A stretch of DNA of 8,518 bases from Treponema sp. (GCA_017617145.1 JAFZWX010000165.1:1-8518); one strand, 5' to 3'. Positions 1 to 5,296 are shown, numbered from the stretch's first letter. Numbers and translations are program-made. Notes: generated from the sequence alone by a model not told the origin.

Positions 1-1
1 A

Positions 2-568
2 TACCTCGACGTAATGTATTCGCATGAGTTTGACAAGCATGAAAACTTTCAGGAGTTTTATCTGGAGCTTGCAAAAAAGTATGGTAGCGGCGGCGTTGTT
101 GATGTTGCCTGCGGTACAGGTGCAGTTTTGCTTTATCTTGCTGAACGTGGAATTATTGCCGATGGTACAGACATTTCTGAAGAGATGTGTAAGGTGGCTG
201 GAGCTAAGGCAGATAAGATGAACACAACGCCAGAAGATTACAGCTTCCGCCTTGAATATGTAAACGCAGATGGCAACCGTGAAAAAATCTATAACGCAAT
301 CTCGTATAATCCTTACACACAACAGATGTACGGCAACTGGAAGTTTGAGACCTACAACGAAGCTGGCGAAATTATTGGTGAACGCGTTCGTCCTCTTTTG
401 ATGCGCCAGACATACAGAAGCGAAATGTACATGCTGGCCGATCTTTGTGGTTTTGAAGTTTTAGACATATACCGCGGTTACAATGGCGACAAGGAAGATT
501 TGAACGATCCGTCTTCAGCAGCTAAATACAAAAGCAATCTCATCTGGATTTTGAAACGCCGAGACTAG
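2..568 (+). CDS. Class I SAM-dependent methyltransferase, 5' end outside window, central region missing
   Basis: The reading frame is open to the window edge, and the ATG at 14 lies inside a YLDVMYSHEF stretch typical of the interior N-terminus of this family, so the true start is probably upstream. Counting from that Met, motif I (VDVACGTG, about residues 29-36) binds the SAM methionine and ribose, and the acidic end of strand beta-2 is D53 in GTDIS. After about residue 70 the protein jumps to EYVNADGNREKIYNAISYNP, followed by a conserved C-terminal half (about 81-180: ERVRPLLM, YRSEMYMLADLCGFEVLDIY). The usual middle (acidic motif after beta-3, FDxI strand, helix and xxGG loop) is absent, so the protein is some 70-90 residues short, by my recollection of relatives near 250 residues. 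The frame is not broken. Substrate is unknown; without the core, catalysis is doubtful. The next gene follows after 29 nt. Confidence 0.8.
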   Translation, partial: YLDVMYSHEFDKHENFQEFYLELAKKYGSGGVVDVACGTGAVLLYLAERGIIADGTDISEEMCKVAGAKADKMNTTPEDYSFRLEYVNADGNREKIYNAISYNPYTQQMYGNWKFETYNEAGEIIGERVRPLLMRQTYRSEMYMLADLCGFEVLDIYRGYNGDKEDLNDPSSAAKYKSNLIWILKRRD

Positions 569-597
569 CACTTTTATTACTTTAAGGAGAATTAAAT

Positions 598-1089
598 ATG
601 ATAAAGAAAATTAACAAAAGCGATATCGCAGAATGTGTAAATGTGATTAGAAAAAGCTTTCAGACTGTTGCAGATGAGTTTGGTTTTACACCAGACAATG
701 CGCCACGCTTTACAGCTTTTGCAACAACAGCAGAATGGCTGGTATACCAACTTGAAATTGAACACCGGCTGATGACTGCTTATTTTGATGATGATGGGGA
801 CAACAGGATTTTGGGATATTATTCGATTCATTTTTTGGAAAACCATGAGTGCGAGTTGAATAATCTTTGTGTGTTGCCGGAGTGCAGGCATAGGAAGATT
901 GGAGAGGCTTTGCTGAAAGATGCCATCGCCCGCGCCAAAAACAACAACTACACAAAAATAAAAATCAGCATTGTAGAAGAAAATAAGGTGTTGCGTCGCT
1001 GGTACGAGAATCACGAGTTTGTTCACACTAACACAATCAAATATGATTTATTTCCGTTTACCTGCGGGTATATGGAAAGGATTTTGTAA
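598..1089 (+). CDS. GNAT family N-acetyltransferase
   Basis: This 163-residue protein has the size of a single GNAT domain, which transfers acetyl from acetyl-CoA to an amine; the substrate is unknown. AAGGAG at 584-589, 8 nt before ATG 598, fixes the start. The acetyl-CoA-binding motif A lies at about residues 87-106 (LNNLCVLPECRHRKIGEALL). The pyrophosphate-binding RxxGxG/A is imperfect: R97-H-R-K-I-G102 has Lys where the first Gly usually is. Motif B follows near residues 121-140 (IKISIVEENK..LRRWYE). The tail FPFTCGYME is, as I recall, conserved in a widespread GNAT subgroup of Firmicutes and spirochaetes. It sits 29 nt after the methyltransferase and is probably co-transcribed. Its last 32 nt overlap the 3' end of the opposite-strand Nudix gene. 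Confidence 0.9.
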   Translation: MIKKINKSDIAECVNVIRKSFQTVADEFGFTPDNAPRFTAFATTAEWLVYQLEIEHRLMTAYFDDDGDNRILGYYSIHFLENHECELNNLCVLPECRHRKIGEALLKDAIARAKNNNYTKIKISIVEENKVLRRWYENHEFVHTNTIKYDLFPFTCGYMERIL

Positions 1090-1531
1090 AGGTTTCTTTT
1101 GCCCTGCTGATTGCATCTTCAATCATTTTATTACCGGCTTCATCCTGATAGTTCAGGCATGTTTTTATTTTTTCAATTTCAACTAACTCACGTCCATAGA
1201 TTTTTCCTGTTGCTGGATCTGCCTTCTGTTCATTAATTGTTTTGATTTTCGCAATCATTCTGACCTGCGCGTATCGTTCGTCATTCTCTTGTACCAGAAA
1301 ATATCCTAGATAATTGATTTCTTTTAATTCAATATTTAATTCTTCAATGTACTCGCGTTTCAATGTTTGCTCAAAGGTTTCAGTGTTCTCAGGCTTTCCG
1401 CCGGTTAATTTATATTGACCATCCTCTATTCTAAGAATGACCCTACCATCATCAGAAAAACAGATTCCGTAAACTTGTTTAACTTTGAGTCCTTCTGGAA
1501 CAGGTTGTTTAAACCATGAATAATCAGGCAT
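1058..1531 (-). CDS. Nudix hydrolase
   Basis: A 157-residue Nudix protein, a family that hydrolyses nucleoside diphosphates linked to another moiety; the substrate cannot be read from sequence. The Nudix box runs from G45 to I67: G45-x5-E51-x7-R59-E60-x2-E63-E64-L-N-I. All catalytic metal-binding Glu residues are present, but the Gly in the last part (EExGU) is Asn66. An in-frame ATG lies 21 nt upstream at 1552. I prefer ATG 1531 because GGAAGGA on the minus strand sits about 6 nt before it, because MPDYSWF matches the beginning I expect for this subgroup, and because 1552 would lie inside the preceding gene. It starts 2 nt after that gene's TAA, so it is the last gene of a three-gene run. 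Its 3' end overlaps the convergent GNAT gene by 32 nt, encoding KSFPYTRR in antisense. Confidence 0.9.
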   Translation of the reverse strand: MPDYSWFKQPVPEGLKVKQVYGICFSDDGRVILRIEDGQYKLTGGKPENTETFEQTLKREYIEELNIELKEINYLGYFLVQENDERYAQVRMIAKIKTINEQKADPATGKIYGRELVEIEKIKTCLNYQDEAGNKMIEDAISRAKETFTKSFPYTRR

Positions 1532-1533
1532 GA

Positions 1534-1712
1534 TTAATCCTTCCTGCAACAAAACATTCCATATTCTTTTGGAACAACCAGAACATCGTCCATCATCTGC
1601 TTTGCAAGAATGTCGCGGATTTCAGTTTTGGGAATGGTGCTTAGGGTGTTTCCAAAACCCATTTTATTTGTTGAATATTTTTGATGAATTGAAATGCGAG
1701 TGTTTAAGTTCC
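1534..1712 (-). pseudogene. Remnant of a class I methyltransferase: N- and C-terminal ends joined, core deleted
   Basis: This is the 3' third of the GNAT chimera, read in the same frame. The segment at about 1707-1648 encodes RISIHQKYSTNKMGFGN, which resembles the start of methyltransferases with a HEKYSTNKxGFxNW N-terminal helix. The following segment to 1534 encodes an end of the type DxVLxVPKEYGMF, resembling the C-terminal strand of such enzymes. No glycine-rich SAM motif lies between them, so about 150 or more residues would be missing. The identification rests on recollection of the family and has not been aligned. The alternative is a lineage-specific C-terminal extension of the GNAT. 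Confidence 0.45.
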
Positions 1713-2130
1713 CCGCGCTGGCATACTGTTTTTTTACATTTACCTGAAGCTCTATACCGTCACAATTTTTCTTCATGGCAATTTCTTTTAACTTAGAAAA
1801 AAAAGTGTGACCGATTCCTTTTCCTCTATATGCTTCATCAACAGCCATGCTGTCTATAAATAAAACCTCTCGAGTTACATGCAATGGAGATTCAATGTGA
1901 CGGAATTCCAGCCCCAGAACACCTGTAATTATTGAATTAATTTCTGCGACATAAAACAGTTCTTTGCTCACTGCATCCTGAAAGAAATCTTTTGACATAA
2001 CATCACTTGTTGATTTATATATATCAGGTCGCCATTGAACATGAAGTTTCTGTACCTGATTCATAATTCTGCAAACTGCATCATAGTCTTCTAAAACTGC
2101 TTTTCTTATATTGATATTTTCGTTGGTCAT
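1534..2130 (-). CDS. GNAT N-acetyltransferase fused to remnants of a methyltransferase (chimeric ORF)
   Basis: The ATG at 2130 is preceded by GAGGAC with about 5 nt spacing and follows the kinase stop by 1 nt, so translation is probably coupled. Residues 1-135 are a normal GNAT beginning: IRKAVLEDYDAV at the N-terminus, FIDSMAVDEAYRGKGIG as motif A with intact RGKGIG, then GIELQVNV (125-132). At that point a GNAT should continue with a motif-B segment such as N..A...Y...GF and end. Instead residues 136-198 read like other material: LNTRISIHQKYSTNKMGFGN (142-161) resembles the N-terminus of a class I methyltransferase, and IRDILAKQ..DDVLVVPKEYGMFCCRKD (171-198) resembles the C-terminus of the same kind of enzyme. 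The SAM-binding core between them is missing. The loss of GNAT strands beta-6/7 may leave it inactive. The chimera reading is inference; the GNAT part is firm. Confidence 0.75.
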   Translation of the reverse strand: MTNENINIRKAVLEDYDAVCRIMNQVQKLHVQWRPDIYKSTSDVMSKDFFQDAVSKELFYVAEINSIITGVLGLEFRHIESPLHVTREVLFIDSMAVDEAYRGKGIGHTFFSKLKEIAMKKNCDGIELQVNVKKQYASAGNLNTRISIHQKYSTNKMGFGNTLSTIPKTEIRDILAKQMMDDVLVVPKEYGMFCCRKD

Positions 2131-2131
2131 A

Positions 2132-3160
2132 TTAGTCCTCAAAAGTAAGATTGTTTTTAATTTTATCTTCCATCTTATAAATATATTTAATTCTGTTGAT
2201 TGTATTTTTGACTTCGGTGAGGCCCAGTTCTTGTTCAGTCTTATCCTGACTGGCACCAAGCGCCCTTTGAATGTTATATTCCAGCCATTCAATCCAGGTG
2301 TAAGTGAGTCCAAAGACACTTTTGTAATCTCTAAAGCCATTGTCGTAGACCGCAAGGTAACCCTGGAAAAATGACTTTTGTTTTTCTGAATCAAAATTAC
2401 AAAGTGTGATTCCCGACCACTGGAGCGAAAGTTGAATCGCACTCGAAATAGGATTTCCATAATCAAGACATTCAAGGTCAATTACAACAGGCTCACCATT
2501 TTCCCACATCACATTTTTTGGGTCCATGTCTTCGTCGATAATTGTTATGATGTTCGGGAGAGATTTGCGGGCTTTATTTAATTCGGTCTGTGCGTATTCA
2601 AGGAGGGGGAGATTTTCTTTTAAGAGAGATTCAACTTCCTTGGTCAGTGTCTCAGGCGCAGATGAAGTTGCCTGTGTGATATATTCGTTCCAATCAATTG
2701 TGCTGAGTTCAGGGGTAACGGATTGCTGCGCCACTGATGCAATATTTTTCGTCTTAATCGCATGAATTCTTCCCTGAATATTTCCAGCCTTCCAGCATTG
2801 TTCTGGTGTGATGTTATTCCAGCCAGTTATGCTTCCATTGTGCCACTCAAAAATGTAAAAGTAATTTCCTTGAAACTCCTGCATCTTTTTTCCATTAAAA
2901 GTGATGGCAGGAACAATAGGAATTCCAGTATCTTCTAAAATTGCTTCAAGTAGCTCAGCCTTTTTGTAATTGTCCATTGCACCCGGCCGCTTCATAATTT
3001 CCGGATTCAGATGCTTTACGGCGTAAGTGTGATTCTCCGTACACACCTTATACATCCTATGCATAAAGCCACCCGACACTGGAGCGACAGGTACCGTAAC
3101 TGTGCCAAGTGAAAGAGTTTCAAAAAGTTGTGTAATCAGATTCTGGATTTTTAACTGCAT
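2132..3160 (-). CDS. Aminoglycoside phosphotransferase (APH)/choline kinase-like protein
   Basis: A 342-residue protein with the APH fold, a kinase phosphorylating a small-molecule hydroxyl with ATP or GTP. The N-lobe shows the glycine-rich loop region SGGFMHRMYKV (29-39), the nucleotide-binding Lys in AVKHL (K49) and a probable helix-C Glu (E69 or E72). FYIFEW (101-106) fits the hinge. The C-lobe has the catalytic loop DEDMDPKNVMW (209-219) with Asp211 and Asn216, and the metal-binding Asp228 in VVIDLE. The loop normally begins with His (HxD); here it is Asp209. The C-terminal helices, with WIEWLEYNIQRALG, look complete. The substrate is unknown, and resistance should not be assumed. It is the first gene of a three-gene run. 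No Shine-Dalgarno precedes the ATG; a TATAAT box ends 6 nt upstream of it. Confidence 0.87.
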   Translation of the reverse strand: MQLKIQNLITQLFETLSLGTVTVPVAPVSGGFMHRMYKVCTENHTYAVKHLNPEIMKRPGAMDNYKKAELLEAILEDTGIPIVPAITFNGKKMQEFQGNYFYIFEWHNGSITGWNNITPEQCWKAGNIQGRIHAIKTKNIASVAQQSVTPELSTIDWNEYITQATSSAPETLTKEVESLLKENLPLLEYAQTELNKARKSLPNIITIIDEDMDPKNVMWENGEPVVIDLECLDYGNPISSAIQLSLQWSGITLCNFDSEKQKSFFQGYLAVYDNGFRDYKSVFGLTYTWIEWLEYNIQRALGASQDKTEQELGLTEVKNTINRIKYIYKMEDKIKNNLTFED

Positions 3161-3166
3161 GATTTA

Positions 3167-3172
3167 ATTATA
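3167..3172 (-). promoter_or_regulatory. Candidate -10 box of the APH-like gene, leaderless arrangement
   Basis: The minus strand reads TATAAT here, a perfect -10 hexamer, with TAAATC between it and the ATG at 3160. Transcription would start at or within a base or two of the ATG, and no ribosome-binding site is present. A recognisable -35 is lacking: the hexamer at 17-nt spacing is ATGCAT, which lies within a palindrome. An activator-dependent promoter or a chance TATAAT in AT-rich DNA are both possible. Confidence 0.45.
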
Positions 3173-3187
3173 GTATTTATTTGAAGT

Positions 3188-3197
3188 GTATGCATAC
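3188..3197. promoter_or_regulatory. 10-bp palindrome GTATGCATAC in the -35 region, possible operator
   Basis: GTATGCATAC is a perfect inverted repeat centred about 23 bp upstream of the TATAAT of the APH-like gene, so it covers the place of its -35. A regulator bound here could repress or replace the -35 contact. No regulator gene is in the window, and a 10-bp palindrome can arise by chance. Confidence 0.3.
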
Positions 3198-3212
3198 TTT
3201 TGAAATGGATTT

Positions 3213-3443
3213 ATATCGATTTTTCAATAAAAACCATAAAAATTGCCGGTTTTTAAAGTTTTTTATGGTGTTCTAGCAAGATATCTCAATAAAAACCATA
3301 AAAAGCTGACTTTTTTACACAATTTTATGGTTTTCTGGTCAATTTCAGACCGTTTTATTAATCAATTTGTCCGATATCCATTAAAAATGCCATAAAATTA
3401 CCTATATCGCATTGAATTTTATGGTATTTTGCAAAAAAATATC
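3213..3443. repeat. Array of three palindromic AT-rich repeat units with fixed 35-bp cores
   Basis: Three units share the architecture CCATAAAA-N19-TTTTATGG, each exactly 35 bp, at 3234-3268, 3296-3330 and 3390-3424. The 19-bp interiors differ. Flanks are partly conserved: units 1 and 2 have CAATAAAAA just before the left arm, and all have TG- or TT-rich sequence after the right arm. An ATATC occurs at 3213, 3281, 3374 and 3439, giving periods of 68, 93 and 65 nt. Unit 2 has 12-bp perfect arms (AAAACCATAAAA/TTTTATGGTTTT); unit 3 has 10-bp arms. The longer second period carries a small GGTC-N7-GACC stem (3337-3351). They could be tandem hairpins in the minus-strand transcript, protein-binding sites or a mobile palindromic repeat family. 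Confidence 0.75.
3286..3335 (-). terminator. Possible weak intrinsic terminator (palindrome unit 2) after run B
   Basis: Read on the minus strand, the 12-bp stem AAAACCATAAAA/TTTTATGGTTTT is followed by TATTGA, so a hairpin is trailed by T-rich sequence downstream of the Nudix stop. Units 1 and 3 show similar hairpins followed by TTTTTATTGA or CATTTTTAA. The stems contain only two G-C pairs and the loops are 15-19 nt, so termination would be weak. The tandem arrangement downstream of run B fits the idea but does not prove it. Confidence 0.3.
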
Positions 3444-3450
3444 TCTTGTA

Positions 3451-3969
3451 TCAGTCATTTTCCATATATGGTTCGTAATTCTTTATGATTTTAGAATACT
3501 CTTTTAATGCAAAAAACTCTCGTCGGTACAACCCAAAATCAGCAATATTTGTTTTATGGAAATCTTCGTAGCGGCTAAAAATATCCAGAGCCTGATTCAT
3601 CGGAAGCCACTTGAATGTACAGCCAGCCTGATTTTCAGCTTCGGTAAGATTTAAGTTTCCAGTGTCTTTTATCAGTTCACAGACAAAATAATGGTTGATA
3701 TGGCGCCAGTCACAAAAGAGTTCTTCGATTTCCAGATATTCTTCTTTCGCACGAACCTCCATCCCGGTTTCTTCCAGCAGTTCGCGTTCACAGCATTGTT
3801 CGTAAGTTTCGCCGTTTTCAACTCCGCCACCGGGAATAATATACTTGTTGTATTTTTCCTCATATCCCAAAAGAACCTTGCCGTCATTTACAACAATTCC
3901 ACGGCACGCATGGCGCAGATGTTTTACATAACCAAGATAGTCATCGTTTTTTAATTGAAGTTTTCTCAT
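3451..3969 (-). CDS. Nudix hydrolase
   Basis: A 172-residue protein with a textbook Nudix box at residues 48-70: G48-x5-E54-x7-R62-E63-x2-E66-E67-T-G69-M70. It should bind Mg2+ through the Glu residues and cleave a nucleoside-diphosphate derivative or similar pyrophosphate; the specificity is open. The N-terminal HACRGIVVNDGKVLLGYE is the usual first strand pair preceding IPGGGVENGE. The C-terminal extension (about 120-172) contains FKWLPMNQALDIFSRYEDF, with the WLP-type element common behind Nudix domains. ATG 3969 is 3 nt after the upstream GNAT stop; the upstream sequence is A-rich with no clear Shine-Dalgarno, so translation is probably coupled. It is the last gene of run B, followed by the palindrome array. 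Confidence 0.92.
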   Translation of the reverse strand: MRKLQLKNDDYLGYVKHLRHACRGIVVNDGKVLLGYEEKYNKYIIPGGGVENGETYEQCCERELLEETGMEVRAKEEYLEIEELFCDWRHINHYFVCELIKDTGNLNLTEAENQAGCTFKWLPMNQALDIFSRYEDFHKTNIADFGLYRREFFALKEYSKIIKNYEPYMEND

Positions 3970-3972
3970 TTT

Positions 3973-4755
3973 TTAATTCTTTATTTTTTTTCTTATATCA
4001 ACAGTTTCATTTTTTTGTGGGAAGAAAATAAAATTGTATTTCACCGGATTTATAAATCCAAGCTTTTCTGCAAGTTTCATAGATGGGATATTTTCTACAT
4101 CACAAGCCCAGATAGCAGTTAATCCTCTCTTATCAATTTCTTCCAGAGTTCGGACACAGACTGCAAATGCAAAGCCTTTTCGCTGTTTATCATCGTCGGT
4201 GATAATTCCAAGTTCTGCGTAGCCTCGCGCTGTAAAAGCTACTTCGCTTTCGCTGCAGATTTCGCCGTTTTCGATTGCATAAAATCCGAAGGCAATTTTC
4301 AGGAAGTTTTCTTTTGAACCATAAACCCGCTCATGAAATTCTTTCCACGGAACTTTTTCGTACAACTCGCTGTCGTAGGGCTTTAGTTCAACTTCTCTTG
4401 GCTTTTGTTCAATAGGTTTTCTTTGAGTATATTCGTGCCGCGGAATAACAGTTCCCAATTCTGCCAGCGGAATTTTTGAACCTCTTTCAAGTACCCAGAC
4501 TACCTGAATCCATGCATGTTTAATTATTTCGCGTAAGGTTTCTTCAATCCATTCAAAATCAGCATTATCACTAATATAAACCCAGCTCATGTCAAGCTGG
4601 CAGATTGCTTTCGTGGGAACTTTAATATCATCAACAAAAGTTTTGCCGGGCAATATTCCATCAAAATAACACCATAGTGCAGATGTATTCGGCTGCCTGT
4701 TTTTGAATAACGGGAAAATCAATGATTTCTTTTCTTCGGGTAGTTGGATAAACAT
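3973..4755 (-). CDS. Two-lobed GNAT acetyltransferase (GNAT_acetyltran-type)
   Basis: At 260 residues this is much longer than a single GNAT domain. The C-terminal half is the catalytic GNAT: SEVAFTARGYAELGIITDDDKQRKGFAFAVC, with the acetyl-CoA loop Q191-R-K-G-F-A196, and motif B CDVENIPSMKLAEKLGF (218-234). The N-terminal 120 residues (LFKNRQPNTSALWCYFDGILPGKTFVDD and onward) form the extra lobe seen in the GNAT_acetyltran family of Firmicutes. Members I recall are mostly uncharacterised, so no substrate is given. AGGGAGGAG lies just before the ATG at 4755, a strong ribosome-binding site. It follows the membrane-protein gene by 18-19 nt and precedes the Nudix gene by 3 nt, as the middle gene of run B. 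Confidence 0.85.
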   Translation of the reverse strand: MFIQLPEEKKSLIFPLFKNRQPNTSALWCYFDGILPGKTFVDDIKVPTKAICQLDMSWVYISDNADFEWIEETLREIIKHAWIQVVWVLERGSKIPLAELGTVIPRHEYTQRKPIEQKPREVELKPYDSELYEKVPWKEFHERVYGSKENFLKIAFGFYAIENGEICSESEVAFTARGYAELGIITDDDKQRKGFAFAVCVRTLEEIDKRGLTAIWACDVENIPSMKLAEKLGFINPVKYNFIFFPQKNETVDIRKKIKN

Positions 4756-4774
4756 GTCTCCTCCCTGTATGCAG

Positions 4775-5197
4775 CTACCACACTGCTTTTTCGCCGGTTA
4801 CTTTTTCACCAAGCCAGCTTGCGTTATATTCAACAAAGCACTTTGTGTATGGCAAATCCTTGTATTTTTCTTTGCTCTTCAGAATAGGATAAATTACACT
4901 TCCCCAGCCAACAGAGATGACACCGACAATTGCATAAAATGGTCCAAGCACCAAAGACTGAATTGTGTGGCCGTATTCGTGGACTCTGGCGCCGGTAAAA
5001 TATTCGCCCTCGTTGTTTGGAACAAAAATGAAAGGACCGAGACTCAAACCTGCCCAGCGGTCATTCCACTGTGTTTGAATTGCACATCTGTAAAACTTAT
5101 GCGGCTTATTGATATGGATTAAAAAGAAAAATAATCCAATTAGAGTTTGTCCTAATCCCCAGGTACATTGAATTAATAAATACAATATTTTTTTCAT
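4775..5197 (-). CDS. Small membrane protein with HEYGH zinc-metallopeptidase-like motif
   Basis: This 140-residue protein has a hydrophobic N-terminal segment (about 5-28) and a second one (about 82-106). Between them lies RVHEYGHTIQSLVLGP, in which H73-E-Y-G-H77 matches the HExxH zinc motif. E123 in the C-terminal FVEYNASWLGEK would be a plausible third ligand. SLGPFIFVP (52-60) lies on the same side of the membrane as the motif. Proteins of this build recur as uncharacterised membrane proteins in anaerobes; whether they are proteases is not known to me. It is the only membrane protein in the window and the first gene of run B. A promoter with TTGCAG and TATACT lies directly before it, and no Shine-Dalgarno is seen ahead of the ATG, as for the APH-like gene. 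Confidence 0.8.
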   Translation of the reverse strand: MKKILYLLIQCTWGLGQTLIGLFFFLIHINKPHKFYRCAIQTQWNDRWAGLSLGPFIFVPNNEGEYFTGARVHEYGHTIQSLVLGPFYAIVGVISVGWGSVIYPILKSKEKYKDLPYTKCFVEYNASWLGEKVTGEKAVW

Positions 5198-5203
5198 CTT
5201 TTA

Positions 5204-5232
5204 AGTATAAGATAGGATTACTAAATCTGCAA
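5204..5232 (-). promoter_or_regulatory. Promoter of run B: TTGCAG, 17 nt, TATACT; leaderless arrangement
   Basis: On the minus strand TTGCAG (5232-5227) is followed after exactly 17 nt by TATACT (5209-5204), a good match to the housekeeping -35/-10 pair. Only TAAAAG separates the -10 from the ATG at 5197, so the transcript should begin at about the start codon. The distance is identical to that at the APH-like gene. Confidence 0.6.
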
Positions 5233-5243
5233 TAGTAAGATAT

Positions 5244-5276
5244 TCTCCAACCACCGGAAACCGGGATGATGGGAGA
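5244..5276. terminator. GC-rich bulged hairpin between runs A and B, possible terminator
   Basis: TCTCC (5244-5248) pairs with GGAGA (5272-5276), and inside it CCGG (5254-5257) pairs with CCGG (5261-5264) around an AAA loop, with unpaired bases between the two stems. It lies after the end of run A and before the run B promoter. No T-run follows on the minus strand, so it is not a standard intrinsic terminator. It could also be a recombination or protein-binding site. Confidence 0.3.
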
Positions 5277-5296
5277 TGTTATTTTACCAAGTCAAA

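Larger units (their letters stand above)
3161..3450. other. Intergenic region between run B and run C, 290 nt
   Basis: This is the longest non-coding stretch in the window and is very AT-rich. From the APH side it contains the TATAAT box (3167-3172), the GTATGCATAC palindrome (3188-3197) and then three palindromic units between 3213 and 3443, directly behind the stop codon of the Nudix gene at 3451. I see no open reading frame of note and no tRNA-like or rRNA-like sequence. Confidence 0.85.

Noticed and set aside
592..1026. Minus-strand ORF of 144 codons
   Set aside because: It is the antisense shadow of the + strand GNAT gene, which has a good ribosome-binding site and GNAT motifs; the shadow protein is Cys- and His-rich without any domain.
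2131..2481. N-terminal extension of the GNAT chimera up to 2481
   Set aside because: It would run through the coding region of the APH-like gene in another frame, and the added sequence shows no domain. ATG 2130 has a ribosome-binding site and the natural GNAT beginning.
3213..3443. CRISPR array
   Set aside because: Only three units, with repeats that are not identical, short 8-bp arms and uneven unit spacing (62 and 94 nt); no cas gene nearby.
3552..3559. A further TTTTATGG belonging to the palindrome array
   Set aside because: It lies inside the Nudix coding region and has no CCATAAAA partner at 19-nt spacing, so it is a chance octamer.
4703..5122. Plus-strand ORF of 139 codons
   Set aside because: It lies antisense to the HEYGH protein and GNAT genes, has no ribosome-binding site and no recognisable domain; the opposite strand carries clear motifs.
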